Shown here piece by piece: positions 1 to 6,652 of a stretch of 12,697 nucleotides of DNA. Source of the stretch: Collimonas sp. UBA1456 (GTDB taxonomy: Bacteria; Pseudomonadota; Gammaproteobacteria; Burkholderiales; Burkholderiaceae_D); NCBI GenBank assembly GCA_002325825.1, contig DCSW01000078.1, forward strand, positions 1 through 12,697, written 5' to 3'. A program made the translations under genes and the position numbers. The notes beneath the pieces were generated by a model. The model had not been told where the DNA came from. It searched no databases and worked only from the letters and a program-made list of their open reading frames with translations. Position 1 is the stretch's first letter, and the number at the start of each line of letters is the position of its first letter.

Positions 1-2
1 TT

Positions 3-175
3 TTAACTTTGCTTAAAAATGGGGGAAATTGCCGATGTTTGGCCGTCGATGACGTGCTGCTGATTATGGTAGTTGTGCAGATTCAGATAGCTCAACAAAG
101 TCGTTCTTAGATCCGCTGCATTATCGAAACGAGTCCGTTGCAGTAGTTGTGGAACATTGAGAGAATCCTCAAGCC
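3..175 (-). mobile_element. Remnant of an IS481-like transposase (C-terminal part)
   Basis: On the minus strand a frame contains QRTRFDNAADLRTTLLSYLN followed by an asparagine- and histidine-rich stretch and then VIDGQTS. This resembles the end of the integrase domain of IS481-family transposases, where a Phe-x-Ser/Asn-x-x-x-Leu segment leads to LLxYLxLYN and a 'xxLxxxTPIQAL' motif. The similarity fades after GQTS and the frame ends at a TAA at 3-5, so it is a degenerate piece. No inverted repeat or N-terminal helix-turn-helix is visible. It lies directly downstream of the DUF393 remnant, in another frame. The assignment is from memory of the family, and the left boundary is unknown because the window starts here. 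Confidence 0.45.
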
Positions 176-231
176 TATAAGTCTGAGCGATCCATGCGTG
201 CAGCAGCTCATTTTGGCAGTGTTGTTCGGCA

Positions 232-552
232 GTGCAAAAAAAGACAATAGCTCCGCCCCATCAATCACATTACACTAGGTAGTTTGGCGGTAAATACCAG
301 ACAACGTCACCCGGGCAATGCAGCCCAGATCATGACGAAAGCCTCGGCGCCACTGAGTGGCTTGCCGTCAGGAGTGCGTACATGAAATCGCCTGAGTAGT
401 TGTTCTCGTGTAGCGCCGGACGGCAATGCAGCGTTGCCTGCGCTGATATCGGCAAAGCGGGGTGTTACTCTGGCTTAGGCGCGCTGATATAGCGCGACTT
501 CTCGGTTGTATAAAGGGCATGCGCCATCGTACAAGATGTTCAGCAGAGGATT
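232..552 (-). pseudogene. Broken DUF393 / DCC-family thiol-disulfide oxidoreductase-like gene
   Basis: One minus-strand frame reads ILYDGACPLYNREVALYQRA, then FADISAGNAALPSGATREQL, FHVRTPDGKPLSGAEAF and MIWAALPG. This is the normal order of the DUF393 family (DCC1-like): an N-terminal DGxCPxC thioredoxin-like motif, then the 'F.D.S...LP.G...L..R.HVR..DG..LSGA.AF' core. Three stops interrupt it: after YQRA, after ALPG (where the family usually has Trp) and after LPSVM. The second cysteine of the family CPxC motif is replaced by Tyr (CPLY), so even the intact parts lack the dithiol. In related bacteria this gene often sits next to photolyases, as here. It has clearly decayed; the exact ends are approximate. 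Confidence 0.78.
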
Positions 553-1136
553 GCAGGTCGAACGAAGCGCGGGTTCGCCATTGTGAGAAGGAGTTGCAGG
601 GACGATCAACCACAGGAAACAGCATTGGCTTTGAAGCGCACTCAGCCTAATGTGGCAGCCAAGGGGCATTAGGTGCGGCTCGCCCACGCTGTTCACCCGG
701 CTGGCATGACTCAAGGCTTAGTCGATACAACTGTGCTGCCGTACACCAACGGATGGGCGTCAGTTCTACCATACGCGTGCCGACAAAACGCCAACGTTCG
801 TCGCTCCAGAGCCAGGCGCTGTGAAAGTCTACGACGAAGATGGAGTTGCTAGCAAGGTTGCCATCGAGAAAATTGGAATATAGCCAGTCGGCGGCGCTGC
901 GTCAGCATACTTTGCGCAGGTGGACCACATAGCTGGCCAGCTACATGCACACGCGGTTGTGCGGCGTTCCTGTTGCGCATAGCTGACGTACGGTTATATC
1001 GACCACTGGCACGCCGGTGCAGCCTTCCAATACCTGCTGCAAGGTCACGCAGCCGTGCGTGATATAGGGCGAGAGGCCACTTACCGCGCCATCAATCGCA
1101 TTTCGGCTGTGGACATAGGTGCCTGGCTTGACCGCA
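545..1136 (-). pseudogene. Broken FAD-binding photolyase/cryptochrome-like gene (second photolyase of the operon)
   Basis: The minus-strand pieces, in order, are YVHSRNAIDGAVSGLSPYIT, LQQVLEGCTGVPVVDITVRQ, PHNRVCM (then a stop) LASYVVHLRK, ADWLYSNFLDGNLASNS, DERWRFVGTRMVELTPIRW and FPVVDRPCNSFSQWRTRAS. These match the FAD-binding domain of the photolyase/cryptochrome family, including the 'TG..HNR.RM..ASY' helix and the 'W...LLDGDLASN' loop that surround the flavin. TGA/TAG stops and frame changes are scattered through it. The N-terminus before about 1135 is missing, and a large middle section between the LSPYITHG piece and the VLEG-TG piece seems to be deleted. The 5' end is fused to the preceding photolyase at about 1136, which points to a deletion across the gene boundary. 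Confidence 0.75.
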
Positions 1137-2449
1137 GCAATGCGGGCTCATGCGCTGGATGTACTTGGCTGTGGCGATATAGGGTTTGCTACCCATCAAG
1201 CCACTGTCGGCGTATTGGCTCATGCCCAGCGTGTTGGGTAGCTCGACCCACGCTACTGCAGCCAAATACCAGGCATATACCTGCTGCGGTCGCATTCCTA
1301 GGATGAGGGGGTACAAGCCGGGCACCATCAAGCGTTAAATATAATTGACATAGCAGTGTCAGGGTTTGCGTCAAGGCGTCGCGCAGGCAGGCCATGTCTG
1401 TCTCGCCGGTCCAGCACCAGGTCGATAGTTATCGTTTGGCATCGAGTCAATTGTGTTCGGCATAGCCTGACATCTGCGTTCAATATACGTCGCGAACATA
1501 TTCACGTTAGCCGAAGATCTGGCGGATGAGACCCTTGACGCTGTCAAGCGACGTGGCGCTGGTTTGATAGGCGAGCTCGACCGCTGTGACTACCTCGCGC
1601 GGATTGAGCAGCTTCATGTTAAATGCGGCAGATAGGTAATAGTGATACAGTCAAGGATCGCCAGACTACATGGCATCCTGAAGGCGCTCGAACAGTGGCA
1701 GTCTATCATCGATGAACGATTGCAACGATTGGGGGCGGATGACGGGCCAGGCAAAACTGTCGAGCCGTCCCGGATGGCCGGCGAAGCGCGCATTGACAAG
1801 TGCAATTACCTCGCGGGTGATTACATCCGGCTCGAAGCTTGTGCGGGCTGGCAATAAGCCTTGACTGTTGGCGTCGAAGGCCTCGCGATTGTCGCTGTCA
1901 AAGTTTCACTTGCCGCCCAAAGGTGTATCAGCCAAACTATTCGAGCCCATCAAGATTCGATGGCGTTTGCGTTGCTCGCGATAGAAATATTTCATTCGCA
2001 GCGTTTTTCGGCCTTTGACATAGGCTGCGAATTCGCGCACGCTGATAAAGAAATGGCGATCTTCATGCACCTCCGGCGGCAGGCCCATGGCGGCGACAGA
2101 TGCTTTGATTGATTGCAGAACAAGCCAGTCGTCTGGGGCTGTCATGATCAGTCGCTCAAGTTTTAGTTAAACGATATCGGCCTCCAATTGCACGCGCAGG
2201 ATGCCGGCGTTGTGAGTGGCATCGAGTTGGGTGTAATGCAGGGTGGCGACGTCGTTTCTCAGGGTCCAGCGCGAAATGACGCATCGTTACGAGAAACAGC
2301 ACTATGCGCTGTTTGCTGGACCGCACATTGCGTGATTCTTCCTCCACCTCGGCTATCCTGTCCATATCCTGCTCGGGATCAAAACCATCGAAAGCAGCGG
2401 CGTCCAAATTAAGCTGATCACTCGGCAGCAGCGAACGCAATTTAGTCAT
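1137..2449 (-). pseudogene. Broken Fe-S bacterial cryptochrome/photolyase (COG3046, PhrB type)
   Basis: Starting at the ATG at 2449 the frame reads 'MTKLR', then DQLNLDAAAFDGFDPEQD, EVEEESRNVRSSKQRIVLFL and MRHFA. A frameshift follows, then LQSIKASVAAMGLPPEVHED, 'KTLRMKYFYREQRKRH', REVIALVNARFAGHPGRLDS, MKLLNPREVVTAVELAYQ, 'REYVRDVY', MACLRDALTQTL, 'WVELPNTLGMSQYAD', 'GLMGSKPYIATAKYIQRMSPHC'-type wording up to 1137. This order is diagnostic of the iron-sulfur photolyase group, which repairs (6-4) photoproducts or acts as a photoreceptor. At least five stops (for example at the Trp positions of the FGWREYV and VYWTQM motifs) and several frameshifts break it. The gene ends right at the first Cys of the SPHCxxC iron-sulfur motif; the remaining C-terminus is lost. 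Span is about 437 codons against about 510 in the family. Confidence 0.88.
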
Positions 2450-2615
2450 GGCGTGCCTTGTTGCGCCGACACGCTTCAGAGCAGTACTTGACCTCTGACC
2501 AGTTTTTAGACCAGTTTCGCCGCCAACTCATTGGTAAAACGCATGTGACACAAGGTTTGCTCGGTAATTTTGCTTTGTTGCCGCGGCGTTTGGAGGTGAC
2601 GTTAGAGTCTCTCAT
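2442..2615 (-). CDS. DUF2256 family small zinc-ribbon-like protein, intact
   Basis: An uninterrupted 57-codon minus-strand frame starts at the ATG at 2615 and ends with TAA at 2442. It begins MRDSNVTSKRRGNKAKLPSK, continues PCVTCVLPMSWRRNWSKNW and ends EVKYCSEACRRNKARHD. The pairs Cys22/Cys25 (CxxC) and Cys45/Cys49 (CxxxC) with the WRRxWxxNWxEVxYCSxxCRRNK signature are those of DUF2256, a family of about 50 residues of unknown function that looks like a treble-clef or zinc-ribbon fold. Its end overlaps the photolyase start codon by 8 bases, which suggests translational coupling in a former operon. It is the only member of that operon without a visible lesion. Function is unknown; the link to light repair is only by neighbourhood. 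Confidence 0.85.
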   Translation of the reverse strand: MRDSNVTSKRRGNKAKLPSKPCVTCVLPMSWRRNWSKNWSEVKYCSEACRRNKARHD

Positions 2616-3063
2616 ATCAAGCTTGATTGTGTACTTTGTAGATTGAAATTCTAGGCCAATGGCAATTTATTTCTTTGGTCTTGACATTAGTCAGGAGGCT
2701 TTGTCAGGATTCAGCGAATAGCTGTTAGCAGGATTGCTGGCGCTCGATGCAGATCGTATGGTATGAGTATCCATTTCTCATATTGTTCGTCATGCAATAT
2801 TTTTCATCGGAGCGACATTGCCTGTTTACGGTACAATGTTAATCTGGGTCAAAAAATTGTGGTAATAATGCGGAATTACTTCGTGAAGTTGACAAAAATT
2901 CTGGTGGATTGCAGTTTCTGCACGCTTGATCATCCGCCTCCAGCATCAAAAAAGTCATCGTCTTTGAGTTTGAAAATGACGAAAAACTGGGAGTATTGAC
3001 GATGTTCTCCCTCGTTTATCCATGGGGATGGGTCGAGGCTGATAAAACTATGCGGGAAGCATC
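2616..3063. other. Intergenic stretch without a supportable gene
   Basis: This 448-base gap separates the minus-strand DUF2256/photolyase group from plus-strand queE, so promoters in both directions should lie here. TTGACA hexamers occur at 2681-2686 and 2889-2894, but neither has a good -10 at 16-18 bases. A TACAAT lies near 2833-2838 without a clear -35. The frame at 2763-2999 on the plus strand resembles no family I know and is AT-rich. Near 3008-3037 the arms CCTCG and CGAGG flank ATCC/GGAT, giving a weak hairpin just upstream of queE. I see no preQ1 riboswitch core. Confidence 0.5.
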
Positions 3064-3699
3064 GTGACCTACAGCATCAAGGAAGTTTTCTATACATTGC
3101 AAGGCGAGGGCGCCCATGCCGGTCGCCCTGCGGTGTTTTGCCGCTTTAGCGGCTGCAATTTGTGGACCGGCCGCGAAGAAGATCGTAGCAGCGCGGTATG
3201 CCAGTTTTGCGATACCGATTTTGTCGGCACAGACGGCGAAGGCGGAAGTAAGTTCAAGGATAGTGGATTGCTCGCGCAAACTATCAATGCATTGTGGCCG
3301 GATACCTACGCTACCAGCAAGTTCGTTGTGTTCACCGGTGGCGAGCCGCTGCTGCAACTGGATGCGGCACTGATCGACAGCATGCATGCGGCAAGCTTTG
3401 CGATTGCTGTTGAAACCAATGGCACGCTGGAACCGCCGCCTGGTATCGATTGGATTTGCGTCAGCCCGAAGATGGGTTCAGTGTTGAAGCTGCGCAAAGG
3501 CAATGAGTTGAAGGTGGTGATTCCGCAAATCGACCAGTCGCTGGCGGCATACGAATTGCTCGATTTCGAACATTTTTATCTGCAGGCGATGGATGGCCCG
3601 CAACTGGCGCGCAATCTGGAGCTTGCGATTGAGACCTGCAAACGTCGGCCGAAATGGAAGTTGAGCTTGCAAACCCACAAGCTGCTGCAGATTCCTTGA
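3064..3699 (+). CDS. queE: 7-carboxy-7-deazaguanine synthase (QueE)
   Basis: A radical SAM enzyme of 211 residues that converts 6-carboxytetrahydropterin to 7-carboxy-7-deazaguanine, the ring contraction step on the way to preQ0 and queuosine in tRNA. The N-terminus VTYSIKEVFYTLQGEG is typical, which supports the GTG start at 3064; no ATG lies nearby in frame. The SAM iron-sulfur cysteines are Cys31, Cys46 and Cys49 in a CX14CX2C spacing, the atypical form seen in proteobacterial QueE rather than CX3CX2C. TGGEPLLQ (91-98), ETNGT (117-121), SPK (134-136) and the C-terminal SLQTHK (201-206) are also present. Length is normal and no lesion is seen. It leads a closely packed group with queD 34 bases downstream and tadA after it. 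The upstream partner queC is not in the window. Confidence 0.95.
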   Translation: MTYSIKEVFYTLQGEGAHAGRPAVFCRFSGCNLWTGREEDRSSAVCQFCDTDFVGTDGEGGSKFKDSGLLAQTINALWPDTYATSKFVVFTGGEPLLQLDAALIDSMHAASFAIAVETNGTLEPPPGIDWICVSPKMGSVLKLRKGNELKVVIPQIDQSLAAYELLDFEHFYLQAMDGPQLARNLELAIETCKRRPKWKLSLQTHKLLQIP

Positions 3700-3733
3700 A
3701 CCGATTTCAGATTGTATTGAAAACTCATTATTT

Positions 3734-4183
3734 ATGATTGCCATCACCCGCAAACTCGAATTTGACGCTGGCCACCGGATTCCCGATCACAAGAGCCAAT
3801 GCCGTAACCTGCATGGTCATCGCTATACTCTGAAAATCACGCTGGTCGGTGCTGTCATCGAAGTCGATGGTAGTTCTGACAACGGCATGATCATGGATTT
3901 TTCTGACATCAAAACACTGGCCAGGCAGCATCTGGTGGATGTCTGGGATCACGCCTTCCTGGTCTATGAAAAAGACACCACAGTCCGCGATTTTCTGGCG
4001 ATGCTGCCGAATCACAAGACCGTCATCATCGATCGCATTCCCACTGTCGAGAATCTGGCACGCACCGCTTACGATGTCCTGAAGGTAGCCTACAAGGATC
4101 ACTACGGCACCGGCCTACACCTGCAGAAACTGGTGCTGCACGAAACCCCAAACTGCTGGGCAGAAATTTCCGAAGACCTTTGA
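3734..4183 (+). CDS. queD: 6-carboxy-5,6,7,8-tetrahydropterin synthase (QueD)
   Basis: A 149-residue member of the 6-pyruvoyl-tetrahydropterin synthase fold. It converts dihydroneopterin triphosphate to 6-carboxytetrahydropterin, the substrate of QueE encoded just upstream. Zinc ligands are His14 (FDAGHR), His27 and His29 (NLHGHRY); the catalytic thiol is Cys23 (SQCRNLHGH); the catalytic His is His73 in WDHAFL; the pterin-anchoring acid is Glu137 in LHETPN. All key residues are present and the length is within the family range (longer than the 121-residue E. coli enzyme, with an insert around 80-100). The start is ATG at 3734, 34 bases after queE, with no overlap. It is evidently co-transcribed with queE and tadA, and appears functional. 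Confidence 0.95.
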   Translation: MIAITRKLEFDAGHRIPDHKSQCRNLHGHRYTLKITLVGAVIEVDGSSDNGMIMDFSDIKTLARQHLVDVWDHAFLVYEKDTTVRDFLAMLPNHKTVIIDRIPTVENLARTAYDVLKVAYKDHYGTGLHLQKLVLHETPNCWAEISEDL

Positions 4184-4207
4184 TAGCCAGTTATTTTTAG
4201 ACTAGCC

Positions 4208-4669
4208 ATGCGTGACGAAATTTATATGCAACAAGCCATTTCTCAAGCTCGCAATGCGTGGGCTGTGGAAGAAGTGCCGGTAGGCGCGCTAGTGGTAAAA
4301 GATGGACAGGTTATCGCTACCGGATTCAACCAGCCGATTGGTAACTACGATCCTACTGCGCATGCGGAAATCATAGCGTTGCGCGCGGCTTCCGCCATTC
4401 TCGGTAATTATCGCTTGCTGGGCTGTGAACTTTACGTGACATTGGAGCCCTGCGCGATGTGCGCCAGCGCCATGATGCATGCACGTCTGGCGCGCGTAAT
4501 CTATGGTGCCAGCGATCCCAAGACCGGCGCCTGCGGCTCGGTGCTCAATCTATTCGAGCAAAAAAAATTGAATCATCACACCGAACTGAGTGCTGGCGTG
4601 CTGGCTGACGAATGTGCCACACTACTCAAGCAATTTTTCGCCGAACGTCGGCAAGCTCAACAAAAATAA
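4208..4669 (+). CDS. tadA: tRNA-specific adenosine deaminase (TadA)
   Basis: A 153-residue cytidine-deaminase-fold enzyme that deaminates A34 of tRNA-Arg(ACG) to inosine, an essential wobble modification in most bacteria. The zinc site is complete: HAE with His52 and the proton-shuttling Glu54, and PCAMC with Cys82 and Cys85. VPVGALVV, GFNQPI, LYVTLEPC, ARLARVIYGASDPKTGACGS and the C-terminal LLKQFF are typical of TadA. The gene follows queD by 24 bases and is followed after 2 bases by the broken ldcA, so all were probably one transcript. The frame is intact and no key residue is missing, as expected for an essential gene inside an eroding region. Confidence 0.95.
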   Translation: MRDEIYMQQAISQARNAWAVEEVPVGALVVKDGQVIATGFNQPIGNYDPTAHAEIIALRAASAILGNYRLLGCELYVTLEPCAMCASAMMHARLARVIYGASDPKTGACGSVLNLFEQKKLNHHTELSAGVLADECATLLKQFFAERRQAQQK

Positions 4670-4671
4670 TC

Positions 4672-5599
4672 GTGACCGAATCTACCCAAGCACAAGCAAA
4701 ACAATTCGTCGGTCGGCGTGGCGTTGATTTATCCCGGCGGTTCCGCCCTAGACGAACAGGTGTCGGTGCGCGGTATCCGGGCTCTGCAGCATCACGGCTG
4801 CTTGATCTATGACTACTAAGATCCGGCGGCACAGTATCGGTGCTTAGGTGGCGCCGATGCGGTGCGGGTAGCGCAGATCTACGAAGCGATCGATAATCTG
4901 CAAGTGCAGATCGTGCTGGAGTTGCGCGGTAGCTATGGGATGTCGCGGTTGTTGCCGCTGACGGATATATGCCGCCTTACCGCCAGTAAGAAGATCTTCG
5001 TTAGCTATAGCGATATCACGGCGTTGCATCTGGCGCTGCTGGCACCGACCGGCGCGCCTAGCCGGTCCGATACTGTGAGGCGATTTCGGTGATGCTGAGC
5101 TAAGCAAGTTCACGATGTCGCATTTCTGGCAATCTCTACGGCTACCGTATCAGGTATTGTGATTTGCTGCCACCAACAACCCATATATGCGCATCAGCAG
5201 AACGCTTTGGGGCGGCAACCTGGCGATGTTGCCGCATTTGATCGGCACACCGTATTTGCCGAATATCGAAGGCGGTATTTTATTTCTAGGGAATGTCGGC
5301 GAGCATCCTTATCGGATTGAGTGGATGATGCTGCAGCTGCAATATTCCGGCATCCTGAATCGACAGAAGACGATCGTAATCGGCGATTTTTCAAATATCG
5401 TTTAGCGTCGCACGACAACGACCACGATGCTATGTTGGCTTTTTTACGTACCCATGTATCTGTAGCGATTCTGATCGGCCTGCCATTCAGCGACATCCGC
5501 GACAGAGTAATGCTGCCGGTCGACATACAGGCCGGGCTGCGTTCGGAGTTGAACTTGTTTCAATTTAATTCTCAGAATCACTTCGCGTTGACAGACTGA
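4672..5599 (+). pseudogene. ldcA: Broken LD-carboxypeptidase (LdcA, peptidase family S66)
   Basis: From a GTG at 4672 the sequence reads, across shifting frames, 'GVALIYPGGSALDEQ', RVAQIYEAIDNLQVQIVLEL, RGSYGMSRLLPLTDICRL, 'FVSYSDITALHLALL', RTLWGGNLAMLPHLIGTPYL, 'GGILFLGNVGEHPYRIE', HDAMLAFLRTHVSV and 'GLPFSDIRDRV', ending at TGA 5597-5599. This is the whole length of the S66 cytosolic LD-carboxypeptidase that trims murein tetrapeptides during recycling. Lesions include a frameshift near residue 15, a TAA after LIYDY (near 4819), a frameshift after 'LAPTGAPS', stops near 5100 and 5405. The serine of YSDIT is kept, but the family Glu of FLEDV is Gly and the His of the LPFGH motif is Asp. It sits 2 bases after tadA. 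It cannot give an active enzyme. Confidence 0.88.
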
Positions 5600-5696
5600 T
5601 TTTGTTTTTTAACCGGCTGGGTGATGATCGCTTAGTCTGGTAATGCGTGCGCAAATACGTGGCATGTAATTAATTTGACTCCGCCCTAATTGTTCG

Positions 5697-6330
5697 TTAG
5701 GCGGTGGTTGTTTTGCGCAGCCAATCAAGAAAAGATTTCATTACCGGGGTCATTTGTTTTGACTTGAAGCGAGTTAGCCAGTATCTTCCGCCGGCGATTT
5801 CGATGTCGAATAACTTTACCAGACGGCCTTGCTGGAGTTCGCGACTGAACATCTTGATGGGTAGTAGGACTACGCCGGCGATTTGGAGGACAGCTTTCGC
5901 CATGGTCAATGATGAATCGAATACGCTGTCTCTCAGCACGGGGAAAGGCTGGTTTCCGGCAGCGCATCAGCTGGCCCATTCATCGACCTCATATGGGCGT
6001 AGCAGCACTTGTCCGGCCAGATCGGCCGGGGCGCGCAGCAACGCGGCGATAGCGGCGCGGCCAACGGGTATTCGGTGCCGTGCTATGCACCATCGCCGAA
6101 GCGGATTGCGTAGTCTACGCCTTCACCGGTAATACTGCCCCGGTTATTGTTGTGCAGCAGACGCAAGTCGGCGAACGGGGAGACGGCGGCGATGCGGCCG
6201 AATGATTTGGCCAGCACCGGCAGTAGGGTCATGCTCTTATCGGTTAGCATCGAGCCACACGGCAACCTGCGAAACAGTTGTGCGCCTATTCTCCCATCAA
6301 GATTCTTGGCCTGCTGGCTGATGGCCGCCA
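5697..6330 (-). pseudogene. Broken LysR-family regulator of the AmpR/GcvA type
   Basis: Minus-strand pieces in order: AAISQQAKNLDGRIGAQLFR (end of the helix-turn-helix), 'LLPVLAKSFGRIAAV', then FADLRLLHNNNRGSITGEGV, 'DYAIRFGDGA', a TAG where the family has Trp, 'HGTEYPLA', then DSVFDSSLTMAKAVLQIAGV, 'MFSRELQQGRLVKLFDIEI' and 'YWLTRFKSKQMTPVMKSFLDWL' wording to the stop at 5697. The IRFGDGxWHGTE and FDSSLTMxxAxLQ motifs mark the AmpR/GcvA branch. The first ~25 codons, before the recognition helix, are missing; a deletion removes roughly 40 residues between RIAAV and DLRLL; a stop and frameshifts break the effector domain. The adjoining plus-strand beta-lactamase remnant suggests it was that gene's divergent activator. 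It is convergent with the ldcA remnant. Confidence 0.83.
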
Positions 6331-6339
6331 ACCTGTCGC

Positions 6340-6567
6340 GTGGCATACAAAACCGGTTCGGGTGCCTATGGCACAATCAACGATATCAAAGTGCTGTTTC
6401 CACCGCACCATTCGTCGGTTCTGGTTGCCAGTTATTTGACCGGAATCAAGGCCAACTCTCCGATTCGGGGGCGGCCCCATTTTGGTGGGAGTATTTCGAT
6501 GCTTTTGCAAATCTTGCATATTTCCGAATTTGCCGAAAATACGGTGGTAAGTCGTTGTTTTATATAG
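6340..6567 (+). pseudogene. C-terminal remnant of a class A beta-lactamase
   Basis: The plus-strand frame from 6340 reads VAYKTGSGAYGTINDIKVLF, then HSSVLVASYLTGIKAN. The KTGSG box (6349-6363) followed by YGTxNDIxVxxPP and LVxxYxTG-KA is the C-terminal signature of serine class A beta-lactamases, where the Lys-Thr-Gly lines the active site and the next strand ends near the C-terminal helix. Everything upstream (signal peptide, SxxK, SDN and Glu166 regions) is absent: the sequence to the left belongs to the LysR remnant on the other strand. After IKAN the frame loses similarity. It cannot be expressed as an enzyme. Divergent ampR/penR-bla pairs are common in this group of bacteria, so this looks like half of one. 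The assignment rests on motif memory, not a search. Confidence 0.72.
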
Positions 6568-6592
6568 CGCTATTAAGTGGATATTTGAGTGT

Positions 6593-6607
6593 TGTGTATA
6601 ATACACA
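6593..6607 (+). promoter_or_regulatory. Probable promoter -10 (TATAAT) within a perfect palindrome, upstream of the ABC-F gene
   Basis: A consensus TATAAT lies at 6597-6602, about 50 bases before the ABC-F start at 6653. It is embedded in TGTGTATAATACACA, two perfect 7-base arms (TGTGTAT/ATACACA) around a central A at 6600. No good -35 is visible at 16-18 bases (TAAGTG-like sequence near 6574-6579). The palindrome could bind a dimeric repressor, but this is inference from symmetry only. The surrounding 6560-6640 is AT-rich, as expected for a promoter region. Confidence 0.5.
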
Positions 6608-6652
6608 GTTGCAGCATAAACTACTGATTTAATTAAAAAGTTCAATTTCAAG

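Noticed and set aside
153..162. First ABC signature of the YbiT-type protein (NVAPGWKLR) as a possible inactivating mutation
   Set aside because: Residue numbers of the protein are given here; YbiT proteins normally have this degenerate signature, so it is not a lesion.
2763..2999. 78-codon plus-strand open frame before queE
   Set aside because: No ribosome binding site, no family motif, AT-rich and low-complexity composition; treated as intergenic.
2650..3063. Possible preQ1 riboswitch before the queuosine genes
   Set aside because: No H-type pseudoknot core or the short A-rich tail of class I is visible, and queE/queD in this group are not usually controlled that way; only a weak hairpin is present.
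3016..3387. 123-codon minus-strand open frame opposite queE
   Set aside because: It is antisense to an intact, motif-complete queE, resembles no family, and is explained by GC-rich codon periodicity.
4612..4832. Overlapping plus- and minus-strand frames at the tadA/ldcA boundary
   Set aside because: They are out-of-frame readings of the tadA end and the frameshifted start of ldcA.
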